Part shown: one piece after another, positions 15,640 through 24,489 of the stretch
How the letters are laid out: each line of letters starts with the position of its first letter
Position numbering within the stretch: position 1 is the first letter of the stretch
Assembly: GCA_004367505.1 (NCBI GenBank)
Contig: SFCB01000022.1
Span: 1-33,516, forward strand
Reading direction: 5' to 3'
Length of the DNA: 33,516 nucleotides
Origin: Chloroflexi bacterium OHK40
GTDB lineage: Bacteria > Chloroflexota > Chloroflexia > Chloroflexales > Chloroflexaceae
The notes under the pieces: generated by a model
Seen by the model: only the letters and a program-made list of their open reading frames with translations
Databases searched by the model: none
What the model was told of the DNA's origin: nothing
Position numbers and translations under genes: made by a program

Positions 15640-16233
15640 TCAGCCGGCTGCGGTCGCGGTCGGTGCCTGAGCAGGCCGCTCGACCTTCCAGGGTACACCC
15701 AGGTAGCGAAGGAGGAAGTAGTCGAGGCCGTAGTAGCCGGCGACCTTCCAGGCGAGCATCAGCACCACCGCGATGACGAAGAGCAGGCCGTTGGTGCTGG
15801 CCGAGCCGGCCATGATGAAGTTCCAGTTCATAAAGGCGCCAAAGAATGCGGCGATGCCAACAAAGGCGCCGACGATCAGCGCGATACCGACCAGGATTTC
15901 GCCGTAGACGACGAGTTTGGCGAACCAGGTGTACGACTCGGTGTCAAGCAGGAACTGGATAAAGCTGCGGTACCAGTCGAACGCGATCGGCGGCCGGCCC
16001 GTCTCCGGGATGCTCACGGCGCGCTGCCAGTAGCCCTGCAAGGCCTCGCCCGTGCCAACCCACTTGACGTCGCCGACCTTGTGCAGTCCCGCGTCGAGCC
16101 ACGCCCAGCCCAGGTAGACCCGGAGGATCACGAAGAGCCACGCGAACCTGGTGGTGTTGAATAGTGCGTGGGCGAATGGTGGATCGGAGATGGCGACTTC
16201 ACCCTTCTCGGTGATAAGCTGCTGGCGAGCCAT
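15640..16233 (-). CDS. DoxX/DoxD-family membrane protein
   Basis: 197 residues with about four membrane segments: WLFVILRVYLGWAWLDAGLHKV (about 32-53), two in FAKLVVYGEILVGIALIVGAF to GAFMNWNFIM (about 103-141), and LLFVIAVVLMLAWKVAGYYGL (about 149-169). The first segment's GWxWLxAGLxK and the later MNWNFIMAGSASTN are typical of the DoxX family related to DoxD, the small subunit of thiosulfate:quinone oxidoreductase. No DoxA partner is adjacent, so a role in thiosulfate oxidation is unproven. Other family members act in redox balance or have no known role. ATG 16233 has a strong AAGGAGG. It stands alone and converges on metG. Confidence 0.85.
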   Translation of the reverse strand: MARQQLITEKGEVAISDPPFAHALFNTTRFAWLFVILRVYLGWAWLDAGLHKVGDVKWVGTGEALQGYWQRAVSIPETGRPPIAFDWYRSFIQFLLDTESYTWFAKLVVYGEILVGIALIVGAFVGIAAFFGAFMNWNFIMAGSASTNGLLFVIAVVLMLAWKVAGYYGLDYFLLRYLGVPWKVERPAQAPTATAAG

Positions 16234-16749
16234 GGTCTGCCTCCTTGCCGATGGCCTCCGATCTGGAAATCCCAGAGCGGTTCGGTTTCACGTGATAAAC
16301 GATACCAGCAATCGGCGATGCTGTGAGAGAAGCGCCAGCAACCCCGTGTTACGGAGCCTTCCCTCGCGCGCAACTTTTCCTGGCCCTCTGTGACATTCTC
16401 TTAACCGCCCCCTTACCATGCGCAAACCCCTGGCAATCGCATGGCTCCTGCGCATGGTGTGGATTGCTGCTGTACAAATTGAACAAGTGCTGCTATACTC
16501 CTTTGTGCCGAAGATCGCATCAGTGCGGCACATCTCTGCTCTGGCCCGGCCCGGCCCGTATGCTACGCCAGTGTAGCCATGATGGTTTGGCACAGAGTCT
16601 TCCTCACATTGCCCTATAGCAGTCCTATCTGAAGTTGTGAGTCCAGCACTATGTGGCCGTATGGCGATTCCTGGCTCCTGGTTGTCGGTTCTCCGTTCTG
16701 GTGGGGGTGCTATAGCTCCGGTGGTTGCCGCAGCTTTTGAGGAGGTGTT
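16234..16749. other. 516-bp intergenic region between divergent genes
   Basis: It separates the DoxX gene (-) from the YbaY-like gene (+) and is less GC-rich than its surroundings. It contains one good plus-strand promoter (16471-16499). A short inverted repeat, GCTAC and GTAGC, spans 16562-16577. I found no convincing protein-coding frame. The roughly 240-nt leader between the promoter and ATG 16750 could hold regulation, but I recognise no riboswitch. Confidence 0.5.
16471..16499 (+). promoter_or_regulatory. Sigma-70 promoter upstream of the YbaY-like/sortase genes
   Basis: A -35 TGTACA (16471-16476) and -10 TATACT (16494-16499) are separated by 17 bp. It is the best promoter match in this gap. 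It would give a leader of about 240 nt for the gene at 16750. Confidence 0.55.
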
Positions 16750-17265
16750 ATGAAACTCGTCCGCGCAGCGCTCGCCCTGGTGGTTGCCACCGTGCTGCTG
16801 GCGCTCCCCACCCTGGCCAGTGCGCAGGCCGCTGCCGTCTCCGGCACGCTGACCTACCGCGATCGCGTCGCCCTGCCCGCGAATGCTGTGGTGACCGTGC
16901 AGATCGCGCAGATTCAGTCCGGTGGCCCCAACCTGGTTGTCGCTGAGCAGCGCTTTACCACCAATGGCGCCCAGCCGCCCTTCCGCTATAGCCTCACGTA
17001 CGACCCGGCGCGGATCGATCCGAACCGCCAGTACACGGTGCAGTCGAACATCAGTGTCGGGGGGCAGGTGCGCTTCACGACGAATTCGATCTACCGGGTG
17101 ATCACCGGCGGTGCGCCAACTCAGAATGTGAACCTTGTTCTCGTCGCCGTCGGGCGCCTGCCCAATACGAGCGGCGGCGCGCTGCCCCTGGTTGTGGCCG
17201 GCACTGCGCTTGTCGCCGCCTTCGGGGTGTTCGCCGTGCGTCGCCTGGGGCTTGCTCGTTCCTAG
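16750..17265 (+). CDS. Exported YbaY/YscW-like protein with LPxT-type sorting signal
   Basis: 171 residues. A signal peptide spans 1-25 (MKLVRAALAL... ending ASA, cleavage before Gln26). The mature part, about 28-135, is a YbaY/YscW-type beta domain: VSGTLTYRDRVALPANAVVTV, then VVAEQRF, YDPARIDP and YTVQSNISVGGQVRFTTNS. The C-terminus carries LPNTSGG (137-143), a hydrophobic stretch (about 145-163) and the basic tail RRLGLARS. That is the order of a sortase sorting signal, though with Ser where LPxTG has Gly. A sortase gene follows after 265 bp, so this is its likely substrate. The role of the domain is unknown; in YbaY it lies in an outer-membrane lipoprotein. ATG 16750 has GAGGAGG. Confidence 0.85.
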   Translation: MKLVRAALALVVATVLLALPTLASAQAAAVSGTLTYRDRVALPANAVVTVQIAQIQSGGPNLVVAEQRFTTNGAQPPFRYSLTYDPARIDPNRQYTVQSNISVGGQVRFTTNSIYRVITGGAPTQNVNLVLVAVGRLPNTSGGALPLVVAGTALVAAFGVFAVRRLGLARS

Positions 17266-17530
17266 CGTTCTGAGTGTGTGCCAGGCGTGTAGCCGACCAG
17301 CGCGGACACGCTGACCATCCGGAGGCTCTGCGCGATCACGCCGGAGCCTCCACCCCCGGTGAGCCGCCCCACTGGCCGCCTGCGGGGCTGGAGCGAGCCG
17401 GTGCAGGCCGCCTTCGCTGGGTAGAGCCCGGGTGGGGTGTGTGAGATGGCCGGACTCTCCGATGCCACCATCCGGCGCGCTCAGCGTGGCGAGTCGCTGG
17501 CATGCGCCGGAATCGCGCTCTTGAGATCCT
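17266..17530. other. 265-bp gap with hairpin and a possible HTH remnant
   Basis: GGAGGCTC (17321-17328) and GAGCCTCC (17344-17351) form an 8-bp inverted repeat without a T-tract, a possible attenuator between the substrate and the sortase. From 17446 one frame reads MAGLSDATIRRAQRGES, which resembles the recognition helix of an XRE-type HTH. It meets a stop upstream in its own frame and runs into the sortase gene in another frame. If real, it is a decayed fragment. Confidence 0.4.
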
Positions 17531-18736
17531 ATGGCTCTGCGTCGTTCTTCCCGCCACGTGGCCCTGATCGTCGCGCTCCTCACACTGGCCGCCTGGTGGG
17601 TTGCCGGCCTGGCCGTGGCTGCCCCGCTGCGCCAGTCGGTTGCTCCGGCCTGTTTTCCGGAGACGGGCTACTGCACGGGCGGGCGCATCCGCGAGGTCTG
17701 GGAGCAGGGTGGTGGCTTGCCCGTGTTTGGCTTCCCGATCACCTCATTGCAGGAGGAGTTGATCGAGGGGCGGCCACGTATGGTGCAGTGGTTCGAGCGC
17801 GCTCGTCTGGAGCTGCACCCCGAGCAGCCGCCTCCGTACGACGTGCTCGTCGGCCGGGTGGGTGCTGAGCTGCGCGCCGCTGGTGAGCGCCCCAGCTTCG
17901 CCACCGCGATGCCCGGTGACTGTCGCTTCTTCGCGGAGACGGGCCAGAGCCTCTGCGGGCCCTTCCTCGATGCCTGGCTCTACGGCGGTCGCCCGCTCGA
18001 TGGCGATCCAGCCGTGAGTGATGCGGAGAGCCTGGCTCTGTATGGCTTTCCGCTCGGCCCCCCTCGTACCGAGCGGCTGAGCGATGGCCGGGCCTACGTG
18101 GTGCAGTGGCTGGAGCGGGCCCGCTTCGAGCTTCACCCCGAGCTCGACGGGATGGTGCTTCGGGGGCTGCTTGGCCGCGAGCTGGCGCCTGTCGCGGTCG
18201 ATCCGCCCGGCACACCATGGCCTGGCGAGGCGCCCCCTGTCGCCGCGCCTCCGCCCGCGCCTCCTCCGCCGCAGCCCGCGACACTGCCGGCAGAGGCCCC
18301 GGCCCGCCTGGTGATCGCCGCGATCGGACTCGATACGCCTACCATCCCGGTTGGCGCCGACGAGTTCGGCGCGTTCATTGTGCCGAACCACGAGGTGGGC
18401 TGGTACCTGCACAGCGCCGTTCCCGGCCAGGGCGAGAATATCGTCTTCTGGGGGCACGTACTGCCCTTCCTCTCAGCCCCTGAGCGGCCCGCGCCCTTCG
18501 CTCGCCTGCACGAGCTCACCCCCGGCGCCGAGTTGCTGATCTACGATCAGACGGGCGCACCCCATCGCTATGTCGTCACCCAGCAGATCCGCGCCATGCC
18601 CGAGCAGGTAGAGTATGTGCTGGCCCAGGGACGCGAACTCGTCACCCTCGTCTCCTGCATCGGCGAGGGGGTCGTTGTGGGCGGCAGTATCGTTGACTAC
18701 AGCGAGCGGCTGATCACCATCGCGGAGCCGCGCTGA
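17531..18736 (+). CDS. Sortase with two N-terminal repeat domains
   Basis: Membrane-associated transpeptidase of 401 residues. Residues 1-31 are a signal or anchor. Two copies of a 75-80-residue repeat follow (about 37-117 and 132-215), each with F(A/P)ETG, a Cys, GFP(I/L), VQW(F/L)ERAR and a (L/F)ELHPE segment, closing with LGR or VGR. A proline-rich linker (about 217-245) leads to the sortase domain. Catalytic residues are His309 in VFWGHVLPF, Cys376 in TLVSCIGEG and Arg393 in YSERLI. The TLVSC motif and short domain suit a class E/F-like sortase; I cannot fix the class. The repeats may bind cell wall; I recall similar ones in exported Chloroflexota proteins. The start ATG 17531 has only a weak GAGA site. 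Confidence 0.88.
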   Translation: MALRRSSRHVALIVALLTLAAWWVAGLAVAAPLRQSVAPACFPETGYCTGGRIREVWEQGGGLPVFGFPITSLQEELIEGRPRMVQWFERARLELHPEQPPPYDVLVGRVGAELRAAGERPSFATAMPGDCRFFAETGQSLCGPFLDAWLYGGRPLDGDPAVSDAESLALYGFPLGPPRTERLSDGRAYVVQWLERARFELHPELDGMVLRGLLGRELAPVAVDPPGTPWPGEAPPVAAPPPAPPPPQPATLPAEAPARLVIAAIGLDTPTIPVGADEFGAFIVPNHEVGWYLHSAVPGQGENIVFWGHVLPFLSAPERPAPFARLHELTPGAELLIYDQTGAPHRYVVTQQIRAMPEQVEYVLAQGRELVTLVSCIGEGVVVGGSIVDYSERLITIAEPR

Positions 18737-18747
18737 GCGCACAAAAT

Positions 18748-18780
18748 GGGGGCGGGGTTCGCAACGCGAACCCCGCCCCC
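18748..18780 (-). terminator. Perfect 15-bp hairpin between sortase and sigma factor genes
   Basis: An inverted repeat GGGGGCGGGGTTCGC (18748-18762) and its exact complement (18766-18780) with a 3-nt loop. On the minus strand it is followed by ATTTTGT, giving a good terminator for the sigma gene. On the plus strand there is no T-tract, but the stem may still stop sortase transcripts. The hairpin resembles the one at 20202-20238 in sequence layout. Confidence 0.82.
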
Positions 18781-18793
18781 GCGTCTGGCTGCC

Positions 18794-19927
<1,134 letters not shown>

Positions 19928-20510
19928 CGGCCCCGACTCCTCTGTGACAGACTCGTTCTGTGTGACCATCCTCGTCCCCAGGAACCCTTGACTGCGACCA
20001 GGTCGGGCTGCACGACGTGCATTTACATAATACACGTACTGTCAAGCGTTTCCCGCCGTAGATGCTGAGCGTGTCCACCCTCGCCCCGTTTCGCCAGGTT
20101 ACGATGCTTCATCGTACCGCTATGAGAGAACTAAGGGGGCCGGAGCAGACGTTTTGCCCGCTCTGGCCCCTCGCGTGAGCGTGTGCTGCCCCGGTGGCAC
20201 GAAGATGGGGCCGAGTTTGCGCACTCAAACCCCATCTTAATACACACAATGGAGGGACGCGGTCGTGGCACCCCATTAACTTTGCCGGTTGGTACTATAG
20301 CATTATGCAACGGTTAAAGTCAACCCCCCGGCCAGGCTGTTCTGGCGCCAGGGCCAGGATTTCAGCTCTTGTTCAGATTCTCACAAGCACTTCTGCTCCT
20401 TCCCGGTGGCTGCGGTTTGCGGGTACAATCTGGTGGGTGGCACTTTTCGCCCATGGGTCGTCTGCCACACACGTGCGGTACAGGCTGCCGATGCAAGGAG
20501 TGAACCCTCC
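19928..20510. other. 583-bp region upstream of rpoD with four successive hairpins
   Basis: It lies between divergent rpoD (-) and the PPOX gene (+). Hairpins: ACGATG/CATCGT (20101-20115), an 11-bp stem with one wobble pair (20136-20146 with 20160-20170), a weaker GTGCTGCC/GGTGGCAC stem (about 20182-20199), and AAGATGGGG/CCCCATCTT enclosing GAGT/ACTC (20202-20238). A TTGACA on the minus strand (20045-20040) could be an rpoD -35, but I found no matching -10 at 16-18 bp. A TACAAT at 20424-20429 may be a -10 for the PPOX gene. No protein gene is visible. The hairpin series could be a small RNA or stacked terminators. Confidence 0.5.
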
Positions 20511-20900
20511 ATGATCCTCAGCGATACGCGGCGGGAGTTTCTCGCAGGCCGCCATTACGGTGTTGTTGGGACCCTCAACGCCGATGGCAGCATCCATCAG
20601 ACGGTCGTCTGGTTCGTGCTCGACGGCGACCAGATCCGCTTCAGTATCGGCGCGGGCAGCGTGAAGGCTCGGAATCTGCGCCGTTCCCCGACCATCGCGC
20701 TGACCGTCGAGGATGGCCCCCGTTACCTGACGTTGAGCGGTACTGCCGTGGTGGAGCCAGCCGATCCGGCCTTGCGCCGCCGCCTCGCCGAGCGTTACCT
20801 TGGCCCTGAGCGGGTGGATGAGTGGCTCGCCCGGCGCCCTGATGCCCCCCGTGCTTCGGTGCGCATGACGATCACGCGCGCCTATGGCCAGGGGATCTGA
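20511..20900 (+). CDS. PPOX-class (pyridoxamine-oxidase-fold) flavin/F420-dependent protein
   Basis: A 129-residue split-beta-barrel protein of the pyridoxamine 5'-phosphate oxidase superfamily. It begins with TRREFLAGRHYGVVGTLNADGSIHQTVVWFVLDGDQIRFSIGAG in the usual order: GTLNxDGxxH/P, then a VWF strand, then an IRFS strand. KARNLRRSPTIALTVED follows, the strand and loop that bind the flavin phosphate. The sequence is closer to the small F420- or FMN-using reductases than to PdxH, since the PLP-binding residues of PdxH are not apparent. ATG 20511 has AAGGAG ten bases upstream; the open frame continues further up but without coding character. It precedes the allantoate amidohydrolase gene by about 130 bp, a link without proof. 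Confidence 0.85.
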   Translation: MILSDTRREFLAGRHYGVVGTLNADGSIHQTVVWFVLDGDQIRFSIGAGSVKARNLRRSPTIALTVEDGPRYLTLSGTAVVEPADPALRRRLAERYLGPERVDEWLARRPDAPRASVRMTITRAYGQGI

Positions 20901-21029
20901 TCGGCGCCTGGCTTCCGTTCTCGTCGCTATGCCGGACCCGCTCGCTGTACCCACGATTCGCGTTCGACACGTCGGCCACAGCAGCACGCTCCGCTCTCGC
21001 AGATGTGACCGGAGGAGGATGGTGCTGCG

Positions 21030-22346
21030 ATGGCGACTCGATGCCTGGCCACGATCGCTGTCGAGGCCAAGCCTGTGGAGCCACTCCCGCCCATGACGAC
21101 CACCGCCATTGTTCACGATCTGGCCGCCACCGTGATGGCCCGCTGCGACACGCTCGGCGCGATCAGCGAGGAGGAGGGCCGGCTCACCCGGCGCTCGTAT
21201 ACGCAGGCGATGCGTCGCGCCAACGACCAGGTGGCCGCCTGGATGCGCGCCGCCGGTATGGATGTGCGCGAGGATCCGGCCGGGACGCTCCTGGGCCACT
21301 ACGCCGCTAGCAAGCCTGGTGCTCCCACGCTGCTGCTCGGCTCGCACCTCGATAGCGTGCGTGACGCCGGCCGCTACGACGGGCCGCTCGGGGTGCTCGT
21401 CGGCCTCGCCGCCGTCGAGCAGCTAGGGTGCGTGGGTCGTCGCCTGCCCTTCGCCGTGGAGGTGGCCGCCTTTGCCGACGAGGAGGGGCTGCGCTTCGGC
21501 CGTTCCTACCTCGGCAGCATGGCGTTTACCGGCAGCTTCCCTCCCGCGCTGCTTGAGTTGCGTGATCCCGATGGGGTGCGCCTCGCCGATGCGATCGCCG
21601 CCTTCGGGGGCGACCCGGCCCGGCTCGGCGCCGCCGCTCGCCGGCCAGAGGACCTGCTCGCCTACCTTGAGGTGCATATCGAGCAGGGGCCGCAGCTCGA
21701 GGCCCGTAACCTCCCGCTCGGCGTGGTGAGCGCCATCGCCGGGGCCACCAGGGCGACGCTGCGATTCGGCGGGACTGCCGGACACGCCGGCACCGTGCCG
21801 ATGGAGCTGCGCCACGACGCGCTCTGCGCCGCCGCCCAGACCGTGCTGATCGCCGAGGAGCTCGCCCGCGCCACTCCCGGCCTGGTGGCCACGGTGGGCC
21901 AGATCGCCGCCTTGCCCGGCGCCGGCAACGTCATCCCCGGCGTCGCCACGATCAGCCTCGATGTGCGCCACCAGCACGACCCGGCCCGCATCGCCGCCGT
22001 GGACGAGTTGCGCGCTCGCGCCCAGGCCGCCGCCAGCGCCCGTGGCGTGACCCTGGCCTGGGAGGAGCTCCAGAGTACCAGCGCGGTGCCGATGGCGCCT
22101 GGCCTCCGGGCGCGCCTGGCCCGCGCGATCGCGGCGGGCGGCCATACGCCCCTGGAGCTGCCAAGCGGTGCCGGCCACGATGCCGCCGTGCTGGCACGCT
22201 TCACCGACGCCGCCATGCTCTTCGTGCGTTGCCGGGGCGGCATCAGCCATCATCCCGCCGAAGCCGTGGATGTGGCCGATGTCGCGGCGGCGATCGCGGC
22301 GGTGGGGCGCTGGATTGACGATCTTGCTGGAGAGCCGTACCCGTGA
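21030..22346 (+). CDS. allC: M20-family allantoate amidohydrolase (or N-carbamoyl amino acid hydrolase)
   Basis: Cytoplasmic dinuclear-metal amidase of 438 residues. Metal ligands: His106 and Asp117 in GSHLDSVRDAGRYDGPLG, and Glu151/Glu152 in FADEEGLRFGRSYLGS. His in YLEVHIEQGPQLE and the C-terminal ISHHPAE are also present. The dimerisation domain begins near GGTAGHAGTVPM. In the ureide pathway it turns allantoate to ureidoglycine, CO2 and ammonia. The adjacent allantoinase gene favours this over N-carbamoyl-L-amino acid hydrolase, which shares all these motifs. ATG 21030 has a strong GGAGGAGG, but homologues I recall begin near the second Met, so ATG 21093 (21 residues shorter) is a real alternative. 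The stop overlaps the allB start by 4 bp. Confidence 0.87.
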   Translation: MATRCLATIAVEAKPVEPLPPMTTTAIVHDLAATVMARCDTLGAISEEEGRLTRRSYTQAMRRANDQVAAWMRAAGMDVREDPAGTLLGHYAASKPGAPTLLLGSHLDSVRDAGRYDGPLGVLVGLAAVEQLGCVGRRLPFAVEVAAFADEEGLRFGRSYLGSMAFTGSFPPALLELRDPDGVRLADAIAAFGGDPARLGAAARRPEDLLAYLEVHIEQGPQLEARNLPLGVVSAIAGATRATLRFGGTAGHAGTVPMELRHDALCAAAQTVLIAEELARATPGLVATVGQIAALPGAGNVIPGVATISLDVRHQHDPARIAAVDELRARAQAAASARGVTLAWEELQSTSAVPMAPGLRARLARAIAAGGHTPLELPSGAGHDAAVLARFTDAAMLFVRCRGGISHHPAEAVDVADVAAAIAAVGRWIDDLAGEPYP

Positions 22347-23701
22347 CACACTACGATCTGCTGATCCGCAATGGGACCGCAGTGACCCCCGCTGGTCCGC
22401 TCGCCGCCGACCTGGCGGTGGCTGATGGTCAGATTGTTGCTCTGGCTCCCGAGTTGGCGGGCTCGGCCACCGAGGAGCTCGATGCGTGTGGCCTGCACCT
22501 GTTGCCTGGACTGATCGATGCCCACGTGCACTTCAACGAGCCTGGCCGCGCCGACTGGGAGGGATGGGCAACTGGCGCCGCCGCGCTCGCCGCCGGGGGT
22601 GGCACCCTGGCCTTCGAGATGCCCCTCAACGCCAGCCCGCCCACCCTCGACGGCCCGAGCTTTGACCTGAAGCGCCAGGCCGCCGAGGCGCAATCCTGTG
22701 TCGATTTTGCCCTCTGGGGCGGCCTGGTGCCGGGCGATCGCGACCGGCTCGACGAGCTGGCCGCCCGTGGCGTGATCGGCTTTAAGGCTTTTCTGTCGCA
22801 AAGTGGTACCGCCGACTTCCCCGCTGCCGACGACCTGACCCTTGTCGAGGGGATGGCGCGGGCCGCTCGCCTGGGGCGTATCGTTGCCGTGCATGCCGAG
22901 AGCGACGCGCTCACCTCCGCGCTTACGCGGCGCGCCGTGGCTGCCGGGCGCCTGGGTGTACGCGACTATCTGGCCTCGCGGCCCGTGCTCGCGGAGCTGG
23001 AGGCGGTGCAGCGGGCCATCCTGTTCGCCGCCGAGACAGGCTGCCGGCTGCACCTGGTCCACCTCAGTTCTGGCCGCGCCGTGGCGCTCGCCGTTGAGGC
23101 CCGTGCCCGGGGCGTTGACGTGAGCTGCGAGACATGTCCCCATTACCTTGTCTTTACCGAGGAGGATGTGGAGCGCATCGGCGCGGCTGCCAAGTGCGCG
23201 CCGCCCATCCGCTCTGGCGCCGAGCAGGCGCAGCTCTGGGCGCACCTCGCCGCTGGCGCGATCGATATCGTTGCCTCGGACCACTCGCCCGCCCCGGCCA
23301 GCATGAAGGGCCCCACACCCACCGGTTTTTTCGGGATCTGGGGTGGGATTGCCGGGGTCCAGTCCACGCTGGCGCTTCTGCTCAGCGAGGGCTACCACGG
23401 CCGTGGGCTCGATCTCGGGCGCATCGTCGCCGTAACGGCGGGGCGCGTGGCCGAGCGCTTTGGCCTGGCTGGGCGCAAGGGCGTGCTCCTTCCCGGCGCC
23501 GATGCCGACATCGCCATCGTGGATCTCGGGGCCAGGTGGGAGCTGCGGCGCGACGATCTCCGCGACCGGCACCGGCTCAGCCCTTACGTGGGCCGGAGCT
23601 TGCGCGGGCGCGTGGTGCGCACTATCCGCCGGGGGCAGACGATCGCGCGCGAGGGCGAACCTGTACCCGGCGCCGGTGGGCGGCTGATCACGCCGCTATA
23701 G
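22343..23701 (+). CDS. allB: Allantoinase
   Basis: Cyclic amidohydrolase of 452 residues that opens allantoin to allantoate, supplying the substrate of the preceding enzyme. It has the full binuclear-metal set of the dihydroorotase/hydantoinase superfamily: His61 and His63 in DAHVHFNEPG, the carbamylated Lys148 in GFKAFLSQSG, His184 in AVHAE, His240 in LHLVHLSS and Asp313 in ASDHSP. HFNEPGR and the SDHSPxP block favour allantoinase over dihydroorotase or hydantoinase. The GTG start at 22343 overlaps the upstream TGA by 4 bp (GTGA), so translation is coupled. Its end overlaps the convergent redoxin gene by 6 bp. No urate oxidase or glyoxylate genes are in the window. Confidence 0.92.
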   Translation: MTHYDLLIRNGTAVTPAGPLAADLAVADGQIVALAPELAGSATEELDACGLHLLPGLIDAHVHFNEPGRADWEGWATGAAALAAGGGTLAFEMPLNASPPTLDGPSFDLKRQAAEAQSCVDFALWGGLVPGDRDRLDELAARGVIGFKAFLSQSGTADFPAADDLTLVEGMARAARLGRIVAVHAESDALTSALTRRAVAAGRLGVRDYLASRPVLAELEAVQRAILFAAETGCRLHLVHLSSGRAVALAVEARARGVDVSCETCPHYLVFTEEDVERIGAAAKCAPPIRSGAEQAQLWAHLAAGAIDIVASDHSPAPASMKGPTPTGFFGIWGGIAGVQSTLALLLSEGYHGRGLDLGRIVAVTAGRVAERFGLAGRKGVLLPGADADIAIVDLGARWELRRDDLRDRHRLSPYVGRSLRGRVVRTIRRGQTIAREGEPVPGAGGRLITPL

Positions 23702-24172
23702 CACGCACTGATGATCGATCGCCGTAAGCCAGTTGATGATCGCGTCGACCGGGGGCAGTGGCGGCGCCGTGAGTGTCCACTGGGCGCGCAGGACGGCATA
23801 GCGATCAAGAATGAACACCCCGATCACCGCCCCGTCGGGCAGGAAGCGCCGGGCGGCCTCACCTCGGGGGTCGAGCAGCAGCGGGAAGGGCAGATCCAGC
23901 GCCGCCCGCAGCCCGTCGGCGTGCGCGCCAGGATCGGTGCACACAGCCAGGACCTCGCCGTCGGCTGCGCGAATGGCCTGGTACTGTTCCTTCAAGTGCT
24001 CGAGGTAGGAGCGGGCGGGCAGATCCACGCACGGGAGGAAGAGCAGGGCGAGATGGCGCCGGGCGCGGTAGCTGCTGCGGCGCACCTCGCCACCGCTCAC
24101 CGACGGCAGGGTAAAGTTCGGGGCCACGGCGCCGGGCTCGAGCCGGGGGAGGGTGGTATTCGTGTCGCTCAC
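23696..24172 (-). CDS. AhpC/TSA-like redoxin-fold protein without a clear peroxidatic Cys
   Basis: A thioredoxin-fold protein of 158 residues. LEPGAVAPNFTLPSVSGGEVRRSSYRARRHLALLFLP has the usual peroxiredoxin start, and the fold continues through EVLAVCTDPGAHADGLRAALDLPFPLLLDPRGEAARRF and GVFILDRYAVLRAQW. In peroxiredoxins the FxP strand is followed by xDxTxxC. Here it reads FLPCVDLPARSYL, so the position expected for Cys is Arg and the one nearby Cys sits just after the Pro. Peroxidase activity is therefore doubtful. The start is taken as GTG 24172, which has GGAG six bases upstream; ATG 24184 would add four residues and lacks a binding site. It is divergent from the cation ATPase gene. Confidence 0.8.
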   Translation of the reverse strand: MSDTNTTLPRLEPGAVAPNFTLPSVSGGEVRRSSYRARRHLALLFLPCVDLPARSYLEHLKEQYQAIRAADGEVLAVCTDPGAHADGLRAALDLPFPLLLDPRGEAARRFLPDGAVIGVFILDRYAVLRAQWTLTAPPLPPVDAIINWLTAIDHQCVL

Positions 24173-24223
24173 AGGCCACTCCATCGCCAGGGCTGCCTAT
24201 ACGGGCAGCGCGCCGGGTATCAG

Positions 24224-24366
24224 GCGACGAGGGTTCCGGCGAGTGCGGAGCGGGGGGCGCGCTCGCCGGCCGCCGTCACGGGTCCCTCGTCGCAGCATCG
24301 GCTTCAGCAAGCCCTGTGCCAGCGGTAGGGGTAGCAGGCATGGTAGCATAGCGGGTATCTGCCTGC
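24224..24366 (+). promoter_or_regulatory. Structured leader region upstream of the P-type ATPase
   Basis: Within the 317-bp gap 24173-24489. GCGACGAGGG (24224-24233) and CCCTCGTCGC (24284-24293) are exact complements. They enclose a second exact pair, CCGGCGAG (24236-24243) and CTCGCCGG (24262-24269), making a two-tier stem. A third pair, GCAGGCA (24334-24340) and TGCCTGC (24360-24366), follows about 120 nt before the ATPase start. A smaller GCTGCC/GGCAGC hairpin lies at 24192-24209. The arrangement fits a structured 5' leader. The strand is assigned from the ATPase; no riboswitch consensus was confirmed, and no clear promoter was found. Confidence 0.45.
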
Positions 24367-24489
24367 GAGCCCTGCTCCCAAGAGTGCCACAACCATCGTT
24401 CGGGCATCGGCGCGGGGCCTGGCGTGGTGTGTCGAGGCGGTACCGGACGCGCAACCCGGTTCCATAGGACAACGCACGAAGGAGTTCTG

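Noticed and set aside
16288-17583. Minus-strand open frame of about 430 codons over the YbaY-like gene
   Set aside because: The sequence has no recognisable domain and crosses the DoxX/YbaY intergenic region and the coding strand of a clear exported protein.
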